In this document: piece after piece, positions 1 through 12,895 of the stretch
Layout: each line of letters begins with the position of its first letter
How positions within the stretch are numbered: position 1 is the first letter of the stretch
Origin: Trichoplax sp. H2
Taxonomy: Eukaryota; Placozoa; Uniplacotomia; Trichoplacea
Length of the DNA stretch: 64,000 nucleotides
Assembly: GCA_003344405.1 (NCBI GenBank)
Contig: NOWV01000061.1
Coordinates: 1 to 64,000 of the forward strand
Reading direction: 5' to 3'
Notes under the pieces: generated by a model
What the model saw: only the letters and a program-made list of their open reading frames with translations
Told to the model about the DNA's origin: nothing
The model's database searches: none
Translations under genes and position numbers: made by a program

Positions 1-965
1 CGAATTTATTCGTATACTCTTGTTAAATAACATTTCATCATATTATACAGTAGTGTTTAGATCAAGATTTCGTATTCTATAATGCTAGTATAACAACGAA
101 ATAGCTTTACGATTCGATTAAAGTTAATTTACTAAAGTACTTTGATGTAATTTAATATATTATTAAAGGTTATCAAAGACCATTCTCTTTTTGGTTTAAC
201 ATTCTTGTTATTTGTGGTTGATTTGATTATTTTGGGAGTATGGATAGCTATTGATCCGTTTACAGGTCAATATGAAAAGTTTACATCCTATGTAAGTTAT
301 TCTTATTATTTACAGTATATTAAATTTAAACGGTCGCATAAATTTTATTGTATTTAATAGAAGTAATAATCAATTATTTATTATAAATTTGTTGAATGTT
401 TGTACTTTATTTAAATAATAGCCATCTAAGCTTGGATCCAATATTATTATACAACCGCAAACGGTGATTTGCAGTTGTCAGTATAGTTCTATTTGGCTAG
501 CAATTATCTACGGATATAAATTTCTGTTACTTGTATTTGGTACATTTTTGGCATGGGAGACACGAAGTGTTTCGATTGCAGAATTAAACGATTCTCGTCA
601 TATTGGATTAGCTATCTATAACGCTGTTATATTCGCAACAATCGGTGTATTAGTGGGTCAATTGACACAAACTGGTATAGATGGAGGATATATTATTAAT
701 TCGTCATTTATACTAATTTGTTCGACATCTAGTATGTGTCTTTTCTTTATACCGAAGGTAAGGATAACTATACTAAGCGTAAATAGAGATTTCGAGATTG
801 CCTTGGTACTGTAGCTATAAGCAATAAATTTTAGATTAAAATATTGGAAGAGTTAATGTAAGGTTTATTTATAATTAATCGATTACTATATTATACTGAT
901 TTGTGAACTTTTCATTTATTATGTTGTGTTTCTTAGATTCAGCTTATCAGAAGCTCGAACTATTC
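1..965 (+). repeat. Near-identical duplicate of 8482-9440 (copy 1)
   Basis: This stretch covers two introns and the two exons between them plus the start of the last exon of gene A. It matches the gene B interval with only a handful of differences: single substitutions near 57, 468 and 922, and a 4-nt indel near 90. Similarity drops abruptly after about position 970. Confidence 0.9.
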
Positions 966-1011
966 TATATTGTCAATGCGTAGTAGAGGATCATCTATGC
1001 AAAGACCTTAA
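169..1011 (+). CDS. GABA-B-like family C GPCR, gene A, 3' end only (exons 12-14)
   Basis: This is the C-terminal end of a metabotropic GABA-B-type receptor whose first eleven exons lie left of the window. Exons read 169-291 (TM4, phase 0), 422-757 (TM5 to TM7) and 937-1011 (tail), each with AG/GT borders. Visible family motifs are IYGYKFLLLVFGTFLAWETR (TM5), LNDSRHIGLAIYN leading into TM6, and CLFFIPK at the end of TM7. The frame ends at TAA 1009-1011, leaving a tail of only 24 residues. The same frame then stays open to a second TAA at 1090-1092, and that extra stretch aligns codon by codon with the tail of gene B, so the first stop looks like a nonsense change from CAA. Exons and introns are almost identical to gene B (8482-9445). 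Known for the family: G-protein-coupled receptors of the plasma membrane. The ligand of this one is unknown. Confidence 0.85.
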
Positions 1012-1092
1012 TCAAGTATACTACAGGCTAATGGCGGAAGCACTAAAAGACAGATGACTGGAAGTGGTTCTCATGCAGAAAGTATAGCCTAA

Positions 1093-3194
1093 GAATAGCG
1101 AGCAATATTAGTTTAGAGTTCAGTTAAGGAATTATAGCCTATGTTGTCAAAGTAAAATTAAGTCCTCAATTGAAAGCTATCGTGCTTTAAGCTGTGAATC
1201 CTTTAAATCCGCGTAAAGCTTTTACTTGTTTTATTATGTATAGGCAAAAGAATGTTGTCTACTTGTGGCGTATTAAAACAAATATGCTAATTCCAGAACA
1301 TTTTAATTACATGTAAACAAAGTCGATTTATATAGTTTGTAGGATTATCATGAGACTTAAAATTAAAAAATTATTGTAATGGCGTATATCATGCTTTACT
1401 TCAATTTAGTATTTAATAATACTAACTATACATGCCATTGTTTGCTATAGTTAGAGACGATGGCATCTGTTATAATAAGTAATAAGCAAAGTGTATACCG
1501 AATATTATGTTGTTATTAGATATATTTATACGCAGAGTTGGCTGAATACATAGTATATCTGACGTAGGACGTCAGATATTAGCTTGATAATTATAATTAA
1601 TCTAAAGTGTATTTTAGGTGTTGCCAAACCCAATAAAATATGTAGTGTCTATGTAATATCTATAAATGATCACATTCGATTGAAATACATGCAGTAGTAT
1701 GTATGAATGGTACGGTATTAACTATAATATCGAAGTTATAAGATACCATGCATTAAAAAAGCTGTAGAGAATATTAATACAAAGACTGAAACATCAGTTA
1801 ATTCTTCATTGTGACACATGTATATCATTTGTTTAACTTTAATATTTTTGCCCTTGTTTTATGTACCAGATGTTTTACAACAAGAAACTTTACGATTAAA
1901 GCAATCGCTTTTTCTCAATATAAGATTGCTTACTCATATTGATGCTATTCAAATAAGTAATCCTTTATAAGGTTATTAATTCGTTACGAGAATAAATTAA
2001 TATTATGGTAGCTTAAATATATTAAATGTTGATTACTTATATTCACTGTTGAAAACTCAACTGGCCTTAAATCAAGGTTTGCAGATTAGCATAGTAATAT
2101 CGTGGCTAATTACGTAACTGTATTTCGTAGCCATAATAACATTTCCGTAGTTATTTTACTACTAATGGTGAATAACGTCTACACGTTAAAGCTAAGGTAC
2201 AATAATTTTATTTCTACAAATTACTATGAGAAGAAAACATCTACATAAAATGCTATTTTATGCTATAGATAAAAGGTGCTGAATTGATATCTTTTAGGAT
2301 TCAATCTCTTTTAAAATTTAAGATTTAATATCTTTCATCCAAACAAACAACTTATGCAGTTAGTCTTGCTGCAATTCTCAGTATATTACAAACGTTGTTT
2401 AACCTTTTAATTCGCTTTCCGCCGAGGTTATGCATCAATTCAATTACTAGGTTAAATTGCAGCATTCACGAATTATCAAGTCATCATAAAGGTTTTCAAT
2501 ATTGATTTCTACTTCCATTTTAATCAAAATTGAATCTTAAATATACGGTAGTCTTTAGTTGATATGACAATTGTGATATGGTACGTACCTTGATTACTTT
2601 ATTTTTATTTCCATTGTTTCATACAAATCAAGTTATAGTAATTGAAGTCCAAGCATAGAAATAAAAATCATCAGTTTCGTCGAATAACTGAAGCAAAATT
2701 TTACAAAGCAGAATCATAAATTCGCTCCTTTAGTATCTAAAAGACAACAATAAGCGTAATTAATTTTACTGACGTCATTTGTAATCAATTTAAAATTTAT
2801 TAACAGAAATATACTAAGTTATAAGAAATATTGACTTTTCATAGTCAAAATTAGTCATTGACATTTCGATTTTATATTATTTATACATACTGACAGATTA
2901 AACAATTAACCCGTGGGTATCGCTACAGATGAAGTTGAGCTGTTCTCAATTATGCAAAACTGTCAACAAATTGAAATCATATTCAATCTTTTTCCAGTAT
3001 TATCTACTTATAGTAAATACTTGTATGATTCAATCTTTGCATCAATTTACACTTTGTATTTTATTACACTGCACATTGTTATTACCAAGGTATAAATAAA
3101 TGCAACATCAGTAATACGAATTCATTAATCGTTTTTCGAACTGTCGTAGTTTTGATCATTTACGTGATATTAACGACATCAAGAAGTTAAGAAT
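1093..3194. other. Intergenic DNA between receptor genes A and B
   Basis: About 2.1 kb of AT-rich sequence without a supportable gene. The first 50 bases resemble the sequence after the stop of gene B, so they are probably a shared 3' UTR. The promoter and 5' UTR of gene B should lie at the right end; no core promoter motif can be named with confidence. Confidence 0.6.
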
Positions 3195-6100
3195 ATGATT
3201 AAGAAAGACCTTTACTCAACTTCAACACTGTGTTTCTGTTATTTGGCGTTATGTATTCTTCCAGTTTATTCGTCTGGTACCAAGACGCCGTTACATTTAG
3301 GAGGTACATATCCAGCAAGTTACGTCTACCTTAAAAGTTCGATGAAGATGATGAAAAATGTAGCAGATATGGCAATACGTGATATTAATGCGAGAAGCGA
3401 TGTTCTCGAGCAGTATGAACTCAAGCTAAAGTTATTAGATGACCGGGTAAGCACTTTGCGTTAACGGTTAATCGTGCTCATGTGTCTTAAAGTTTCAATT
3501 TTTTCTATAATATTAATTCTTAAATACGGCAACGGTTGTGGACATTACATATTTTCTCCTATTAGTATAACAAAATTATTGCTGGAAAAGTCTTTGTCAA
3601 TGAAGTTCTACACGGTCCACAACTTATGGCTTTACTGGGACCTTATACGTCTCATTCGTCTTCAGTGGTTGCTACTATAGCTCGTTACTGGAATCTTATT
3701 CAGGTTTTGATGATAGTTTATTATTGCTTGTAATTTAGACTGATTTCCTTTGATATCTCTAGTTATTTTTCTTATTTTCTGATGCTATAGCTGTCAGCTG
3801 GGGCCACATCAACACAATTCAGCAATCGAGAGGAATTTCCCTACTTCTATAGTAGCCTATTGACGGATATTACATATAACTCTGTTCGTGTAGGATTAGT
3901 GAAAAGATTTGGATGGAAAAGAGTAGCTATCTTGTATCATAGCGATGTATTATTTGACAATGTTAGTAAGCGTACTGACATATCTTAGCGTGGTCTATAT
4001 TTCATAAAATATGAGTATCCATCTATCCATATGTGTGACATTTATCGATTTAATTAATTATACCCACACTTTAGTGTAGTATTACAATTATTCTTTACTA
4101 TAATTTGAAAGTATAAAGTTTAATGGTCGATGTATTTATATTATAGGGAGCCCAGCACTTGCAAACAGAATTGGAGAAGGCTAGTATCAATATTATTGCA
4201 AGGGAAACTTTTGTCACTGAACCTGATTTACAAGTTAAAACGTTAAAGGTAACAGTGAATGTCAAAAAAGAATTTTGTATTTTAATTTAAAATTTTGATT
4301 ATTGAACGTAGCTACAACCTAAGTTATGTTTCTAAATGGAATATCAAACGATATCAAAGCAAGAGATATTGCCCAATAAAATGAAAGTGAGATCACAGAC
4401 GTAATTTACGGGTGCTTCAATACTCTGATCGCGAAGGCGATTACACTATTTGTACTTGCTATTGTACAGAAGCACTTCTTAAATAAATCTTTTTGGAAAC
4501 GATATAAAAAAGGGCATCGCAGCTGATAACAGCACTAATCATAAATAAGCGACTCTTACGTAGCATAATAGATTGCTTTATTCAGTGCCAATTTGAATAG
4601 CTTAAATAGCGCCGGCATTAATATTCAATTTTATCGAATACAATTACGATATTTTTTGATATTTTCCTAGGAAAAAGGTGCTCGAATTATTTTCCTGTTT
4701 GGTTATCCTCGCATAATGGCCAGAGTTTTTTGCCACGTAAGTTATAGGATATTTTTTTGTTCAATTTTTTAATTTAATATCTAGTTACCATAGTTTATAA
4801 GCTGAGCAATCTGGTAGTAATAAAGCCAAATTTCTTTAGCAGCTATTGTCATACCTTGCTATGCTAAAATATCTGATTAAAAATTAAATTCTTTTTGTTT
4901 TATTCTTATCTGAATCAATCCTTGTTTAATTTAAGTTACGCCTTATAAATGCCAAAAATACCTTTTACTTCTTATCATCATTGATCAGATATAAAATACC
5001 AGTACTTTAATCTTTAGTCCTTCAATGTAATTGTTTTACGGTTTTTATGGAACTATAGTACTTTTTCATTGTATATACACTGTACAGTATAAGGGATTAC
5101 TCAAAGGAAGTATTGCACATCTTATTATTTTTCATATTCTTACTCACTTAAACTGGGCTAAATTGGAATGGATAAATTTACAGTTGTTATTTTCTTACTG
5201 AAAAGAATTTTATCATAAAATTAAAACAATACCACACTTTCGATTTATAATAATTAACAATCATTATTTTACGCGATTGTCACATAAATCAAACTATAGG
5301 ATAGTGTTCAGGCGGAATTAAGGTAACTTTATTTTGAATAAAAACACACGAAACCATGTTTATTGTTATCGATACATAAAATCTCGTGGTCCTTCCTGTT
5401 CAAAAGAGCTTCAGGTCAAATGTCATTTATCATTTGTTCCAGATTACCTCAAGTATAGTAGATTGCCTTGAATGATTCAACGAGCAAAACATTAGCATTG
5501 ATTCCAACGTCAGATGTTGACGCTCGTATTATCAATATTCTACAGTATTTACCCTTAATAGAAGGCTATTATTCCTCTATTTTCACACGAATTTTTATAG
5601 ACAAGAAGCTTTTAATAACGGTCTTCAAATAGTAGATCGCCATTGATTTAAATTTTATGCCCTAGTAAATTTTAAAAAGAATAGAATAATGTTCATATCT
5701 GGTACTCGTATTATCAGTATTCTATTTAATCTTTAAGAAAGCTATTATTTCTCCATCTTCATATGAATATTTGTGGATATGGAGCTTTTAATAACGGTCT
5801 TTATATATTAGATTGCCATTGCTATAAATGTGATGTCTACGTAAATCCTATAATTTGATGAATGATACTTGCATTTGTTTATTGATCTCAGTAATTATTC
5901 TCATCAGTACGGTACGGTCTGCTCCTATGTTGGTTAAATTATGAATATATACTATAATGTTGTCAAGTTACATTGCAAAATTTATTAAGAAATGATTGGA
6001 TCTCAGCTACTCGAACAATTAAGAGAGCATAAACCGAATAACTTCGTTTACAAATCTGTTAACCCATGTTTTATGCATTATAATTATTGAAGATTTATTT

Positions 6101-9100
6101 TTTCACATAGCCGATATTACATAATTTGATTAACCATAACTTTATTTGTAATATATATTAATTAAGTGCATATTAAATATATGGTGGTACAAAGTTAAAT
6201 CAAATATGTCAACCTTTATTTGTTAACAAAGAGACTAAAATAGAGATTTGCTTTGGTTTATTATCTTATTCACTGTGTTCTCCAGTTCCAACGATAACTT
6301 TTGATGGGATTCTCAGTTTTTCAATTTTTTTTTTCTAATGAGTCTCAATAAGCGTCTTAGGGGATGTGCTATTTACATTACAACGTTGTATCGGCATTAG
6401 TCTTAGGCTTGGAACCATTTCTACATAGTATATTAATCTAATCAATCTTTCGACAACTGAAAAGGAATTTATACTTCCGTTATCGTCATTGTAATATTAA
6501 ATTTATTAGTTTAAGTATTGAATATTGCGTTATGTGCTGCTAAAAATTCCTTAACGTAACGTAATATGATTTAGGCTTACAAACTTGGCATGTATGGAGA
6601 AAACTATGCTTGGTTTGGCTCGATCTTTACACAGAGGTTATGGTGGAATCGCTTTGCACCATTAACTAACTGTTCAGCTTACGAAATCCTTCAAGTAGCC
6701 AAAGGTTACATAGCCTTTCGTAACACAAATGCTCCACTCCTTTCTGATTTTAACACAATGACCGCTCCGGGACTTGTAAGTTGCATATAACATGATACAT
6801 ATTCATTAGGAATGATGAGCAAACCATGATTGAGCTCTATCTTTTAAAATCCGTATATGTTTTGCTCTAATTTCGTAAAGTGACTAAACCATATTAAATT
6901 ATAGGGTTTAGTAAGCTAATGCATAAAGTAATTATTGATTGTAATTGTCTTTTACTATAATTCTTCTTATAGACATTTCAAGAATTCTTAGATAATTATG
7001 ATAAATTTACCAACACAACTCGAAGTAGTAGTGACGATTATCCGAATCCTTTGGCTTACGATTCATTATGGTGTCTTGCATCAGCTCTAAATGAAACAGA
7101 TAATAAATTACGGCAACTCAATTCAAGCCTCGCTGATTTTAAATACGACGCCAAGATAGCAGAAATATTCAATATTGCTATTCAAAAGACTAGTTTTTCA
7201 GGATTAACCGTATGTATAAAAGTGTAGATAAGACTTTATGATCTTTTTCTAGACGGATTCGTACGCACGATGATATCAATTAAATTTAGGATATAGTTGT
7301 AATAGTGTACCATAATTGGTAATTCTATCCATACTTAGGAAAATTTGAATTTTAATGTTAATTCAAAAATTAATTATGATGAAACATTACCAAAGTACGA
7401 GTAGTAAATTTCCTGATTTGGATCTTAAATAAATTATCTCTCATAAAAGGGTCCGTTCAGTTTTTCAAGTGGAGCAAGGGTTGGGAATGCCTATATACAG
7501 CAGTTTCGAGGTGAGAATAATATAAATGATTTTTATACCTAGGGTAGATTTATAGTAGTGTTAATGTACTGGCTGTAGAAATGATTTCTGATGTTAGCGA
7601 GCCGTTTAATCTATAATTGTTAGCGATTATAAATTTCTGCTGTGCGAGAATCTTTATAACATGATCTTAGTAATGTTACACTTAGTAAAAAATTGGGAGT
7701 AGATGGTTATTTTAATAGTTATCGTAATCGTAAATAATCCTGTCATAGGCAATATTTCATCTACTGGATTAGTTGTGGTGGGATCGTATAGGAGTGTAGG
7801 TCAAGTGATAACTTTTAATGAAAGTGAACCACTTATTTGGCCAGGTATATTCCTTAAAATTTTTCCAATGGTTACCATCTATAATGAAGTGTATACTTTA
7901 GTTTTAATCGTAAGTATTAAAATCTTTATTCCGCAGGGGGTCATGTTCCGTTCGATGGATTTAAAACTAGCTACTTGGAAAAGTACATTACCGTAGGGGT
8001 ATTCGTTGCTATGTCAATTTTATCTGTGATTGGTATGATAGCTGCCCTTACATTTTTGTACATCAATTATTTGCATCGCAATTTACGGTAAATGTCGTAC
8101 TAGTACATCATATCATTGGCCAATCTTGCAAATTGGCCTATAAAATTTATATTAAAGGGATAAATATACTCGATAACTTATCTCAACTGTTTTTAATTCG
8201 TTTATGTTAGGGTTATCAAAATGTCAAGTCCAAGAATAAATAATCTCATATTAATTGGTTTTATATTATGCTTTGTGGCTGTTGTTATGTTTGGAGTAGA
8301 CTCTGGTACAGTTAATAAAATCTATCTACCAGCGATTTGTACTGCTCGTGTTAGTCTATTATCTATAGGATTTACACTATCATTCGGCGCTATGTTCGCT
8401 AAAACTTGGCGAGTCCATGTTATTTTTACAAACAAGACGAGTACAAAAGTGGTAATTAACTTCTTTTTATTTAATTTAACTCGAATTTATTCGTATACTC
8501 TTGTTAAATAACATTTCATCATACTATACAGTAGTGTTTAGATCAAGATTTCTCTATAATGCTAGTATAACAACGAAATAGCTTTACGATTCGATTAAAG
8601 TTAATTTACTAAAGTACTTTGATGTAATTTAATATATTATTAAAGGTTATCAAAGACCATTCTCTTTTTGGTTTAACATTCTTGTTATTTGTGGTTGATT
8701 TGATTATTTTGGGAGTATGGATAGCTATTGATCCGTTTACAGGTCAATATGAAAAGTTTACATCCTATGTAAGTTATTCTTATTATTTACAGTATATTAA
8801 ATTTAAACGGTCGCATAAATTTTATTGTATTTAATAGAAGTAATAATCAATTATTTATTATAAATTTGTTGAATGTTTGTACTTTATTTAAATAATAGCC
8901 ATCTAAGCTTGGATCCAATATTATTATACAACCGCAAACGATGATTTGCAGTTGTCAGTATAGTTCTATTTGGCTAGCAATTATCTACGGATATAAATTT
9001 CTGTTACTTGTATTTGGTACATTTTTGGCATGGGAGACACGAAGTGTTTCGATTGCAGAATTAAACGATTCTCGTCATATTGGATTAGCTATCTATAACG

Positions 9101-9566
9101 CTGTTATATTCGCAACAATCGGTGTATTAGTGGGTCAATTGACACAAACTGGTATAGATGGAGGATATATTATTAATTCGTCATTTATACTAATTTGTTC
9201 GACATCTAGTATGTGTCTTTTCTTTATACCGAAGGTAAGGATAACTATACTAAGCGTAAATAGAGATTTCGAGATTGCCTTGGTACTGTAGCTATAAGCA
9301 ATAAATTTTAGATTAAAATATTGGAAGAGTTAATGTAAGGTTTATTTATAATTAATCGATTACTATATTATACTGATTTGTGAACTTTTCATTTATTATA
9401 TTGTGTTTCTTAGATTCAGCTTATCAGAAGCTCGAACTATTCTGTATTGTCAATGCGCACTAGAGAATCACTTCGAAGACCTCAATCAACTTTGTTCCAA
9501 GTTAATGGCGGAAGCACTAAAAGACAGATTACTGGAAATGGCTCTCAAGTAGATAGTTTAGCCTAA
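3195..9566 (+). CDS. GABA-B-like metabotropic receptor, gene B (14 exons, 775 aa)
   Basis: Exons: 3195-3446, 3566-3703, 3791-3961, 4147-4248, 4671-4736, 6575-6775, 6973-7209, 7450-7510, 7749-7844, 7937-8087, 8211-8451, 8646-8768, 8899-9234, 9414-9566; all joins keep phase. The start ATG is followed by a hydrophobic signal peptide (about residues 8-26). The venus-flytrap ligand domain fills residues 27-450, with LHLGGTYP, MAIRDINARSD, ARYWNLIQLS, SNREEFPYFY and NPLAYDSLW. TM1 is at the end of exon 10, TM2-3 in exon 11 (FGAMFAKTWRVH), TM4 in exon 12 and TM5-7 in exon 13 (GYKFLLLVFGTFLAWETR). The tail is 50 residues with no coiled coil. Exon order and 7TM motifs match animal GABA-B receptors rather than mGluR, since no Cys-rich linker is present. 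Both cysteines of the usual lobe-1 disulfide are replaced. Expected role is a G-protein-coupled receptor for an amino acid or other small molecule; the ligand cannot be read from the sequence. Confidence 0.93.
5510..5880 (+). repeat. Two diverged direct repeats, about 182 bp each, in intron 5 of gene B
   Basis: Both units contain CTCGTATTATCA (5523 and 5705), then GCTATTATT, then CTTTTAATAACGGTCTT, then a TAGAT(C/T)GCCATTG motif. The motif TAGTAGATTGCCTTGAATG just before 5480 may be the end of a third unit. They sit inside the longest intron of the gene. Confidence 0.7.
8482..9440 (+). repeat. Near-identical duplicate of 1-965 (copy 2)
   Basis: This is the gene B side of the A/B duplication. 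It covers intron 11 through the start of exon 14. The boundary of high identity falls inside the tail-coding exon. Confidence 0.9.
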
Positions 9567-12500
9567 AATATTGCCAAACAATATTAGTTTAGCGTTTAGT
9601 CAAATAAATAGAGCGGATAGATTATAATTTCCAAAAGTAAGCTGAACAATTTTCGCTTTTATAAATATGATATATTAAGCGGCAAATTTTAATATTCTTC
9701 TAAGAATTTACCTACTATATCGTAGATAGATAAATAATAACGATATCTATATTATAGTATATTATAGCATTAAGATTAAAGTGTTTATTCTAGCAAATTT
9801 TAAATGTAAGCAATTCGTTAAGATTATTATAGGATCGCCTAACTTAATCATTATTGTGTTGTATTTCGCATTATAATCTCATTCTAGTATTTAATAATGA
9901 TGATCAAATGAATATATAATATACATTTACGGAAAGCCTCCACTTTTCTGTTCTACTCACTAATCCCAGATCAATATTTACGGCGTGTTTTATGTCTTTC
10001 GATTAATGTAAACTAGAGATAATCGTATCTGATATGATTAATATGATATATCTTTCACCTATTCGCCTATAGATTTGCACCTAGATCATATATGCTTGTT
10101 TTTACAGTTCTTCTGACATAAACTAGATAGGTCTGATGGGTAGTAAGCCATGCAAATAGTGAAAAATTCAATTGATAAAGGACTAATACAATAGATAGCA
10201 ACACCTTAAATAAAATGAAATGTTGAAATACTCTGATGATGATTATGCCCCTTTCAGTGTGGAATTAATAAGCCTAAAAATATTATTAAGCTTCTAATCC
10301 TAAAACAAGTACGGTATCTTGTATTCGTAATACTACTAGATTTGTAGCATTTATAATTAATTGCCGGATATTTCTGCGATCATAGAGATAAATTATATTA
10401 CTTATGTTGCCATGTGATATAGTAAATAATTATAGCTGATTTGTACACAAGACCAGGCGCGTAAAATACCGGTAGATATTGTAATGATATGACGTGGTAT
10501 ATAGTATTACCATAGGCATCATCCGTTACATTTAAATTCAGGAGAAACAAGTATGTTCACTCATAATAGCAACTTATAATGGAGTTACAAGTTTGTTATG
10601 GCACTTTATACAGCGGAAATGAATTCTAAAAATAATAATGTTTTGATGGTAGCATTATCTACTAGATGCAAAACTGAAAGAAGATGGATCTAGACTACAA
10701 CGAATAGGAATTCTTGTATATTCATAAAAAAGGTTCATTATGCTTTAGTTTACATCATGACATACTGAAAGATCAGGAAATTAAAAAATTAAACTAGAAT
10801 AAGACCTTTAAATCTATTACGTGTTATAAGTGATTTCATTACTTCCTAATGAAAGTATTTGATAGACTAGATAAGGACTACTTATCGCTTAATTCCATAC
10901 CGAGAACGATGTTATAGAATCAGTACTTACATGGCAACTAAGATTAATCAACCATATCAAATCCGCTAGATATTCGGATAATGCTGGCTTTAGTGAAAAG
11001 AAATTGATAGGAAATTTGATTATGAAGTTTGCAATTAGCTCTGTTATAAATATTTGAATAAGTATTATTCAAGCAGGAAATAATTGGTGGTCATGGGTTG
11101 AGAATTTCGACGGAAATTCAAATTGTAATTCCACCTAACAACTGTCAGATCAGATCGGTCAGCTATAATATATCTTGATCTTTAATCATTACATAAGAAT
11201 ATTGAACAGCAAAGTAATTAATTTTATTATTAGTATCATTATTGGTAACAGATATATTGCTTTATAGATTCTAATTTTAAAGTATACGATCAATAAATTT
11301 GAAAAACAATAGTATCTTAAGGTTGGAGCCAGTCTAAATAAATATTTACTCCGTGTGTATTATAGTGCTTAACTTATATTGACATCGTTTTATATTTATT
11401 TACATTTTATTTTTATTTTTCTCGGAAGCTTAACTAAAAATAATCTTGTATGCGATACGGTCTTAATTATTATTGCAAACGCTAGATATTTATACGGATG
11501 GCATGATAAAGAAACTCACCATCGATTGATTGTGAACAGGCAAGTTAAATTTCTGAAGTGAACATGTCTAACATCTGCGATTTCGATAATGTCATTATTG
11601 CAGGCATGATTTTTACCGTTTTATAATAATAATGAGAACTGGTGTTGCTGGTGGCATCAATAGCTATTAATTTGTTAATAATTATAGAGTATCACATGAA
11701 ATTCTTTAATAAAGAATTTATAATTGTATATTTTGTTACGAGATAAATTTTTTATAAGCTGTAATCTGGCCATGTTTAGATTATGTTTTAAATTGAATAT
11801 TTAATTCTATGCAAGGTCGTAAATAGCTGCTTAAATATGATCCTATTGCCTGTAAGACCAAGATGCGATTCTAAAAGATTATGAAGTACCGCTACACGGA
11901 TAAATGAATAGTCTAGAGCTATGAATTCGTTCCTTATCAGATTTTATATTCAATTCTAAAATTGTCCTATCTCATTATTCTTTGCATTTAAAGTAGATGT
12001 GATCAAATTGTATCTATTTTTAAAAGTGATCATTATGAGCAGATTATTAACTTATGGCTTGTTGAGGCCTATTACTAATACCACTTTTAATGGCGCATTA
12101 CAGCAATTTTACTTACTTACAATAAATTTCTGCCTATGAAAAAAGTTTTAATTTCGTGTTAATAAATTAGTGAAAATCAATTGTTTGTGATCTATGGATC
12201 ACTTAATTATAACTTCTATTGAGGTATTGAAAATATCGATGAAAAATTAGTCTAGTCCGATCTTTCTATTGATAAATTCCGCAATATATTAGATTTTAAG
12301 ATAGTTCACGTATATTAAATTCTGTTAATATATTATTAATCTGCTCCTGTGTATTAATCCTTGTGACTGATATCGAATAATTGATGCAGTTGTTGATTGA
12401 GTTAACAGCGCAATGCGTGACAATATATAAAATATAGGATATTATAAAGCATTATAAACACTTATTGATCCTTTTAAAGATTATGAAATACCGATCATAT

Positions 12501-12895
12501 GCACTGATAGCTTAAATCAACTTGTCACCGAACGTATAGCTTATATTTTTGTTTTTGTTCAGCAAGATAACAATTGAATAGTTTTATAATGAAACAAAGT
12601 ATGGACACACATTTTATTTATATTATTGTCGCATACAGTACTTCCATGTCTTCATTTTAGAGATTTTCAAAGTTCGCTATTAGGAATTCAAAGTTTGGGA
12701 ATTAAATTAATTATATTCAAAATATCTTTTTTTATACCTTCGTAGATTATAATATAAGTTATTGCATTATTACTTCTGTTTTATTTTAAGTATATAGCAC
12801 CATTTATTTTAATACAGTTTAGTAGATGTGATGAAATTTCACTATTATTGATAAATTTGTCAATAGTCTCGTAACTTAATTAATATAAAATTTGT
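9567..12895. other. Intergenic DNA downstream of gene B
   Basis: About 3.3 kb of AT-rich sequence with frequent stops in all frames. The first 60 bases are a likely 3' UTR shared with gene A. I see no supportable gene. Confidence 0.6.
9603..9608 (+). promoter_or_regulatory. Possible poly(A) signal of gene B
   Basis: An AATAAA hexamer lies 37 nt after the stop of gene B. In DNA this AT-rich the hexamer is common by chance. Confidence 0.3.

Noticed and set aside
1681-1960. Possible relic of receptor exon 1 (AVENINTKT-like translation)
   Set aside because: The match to MAIRDINARSD is too short and no second exon lies nearby.
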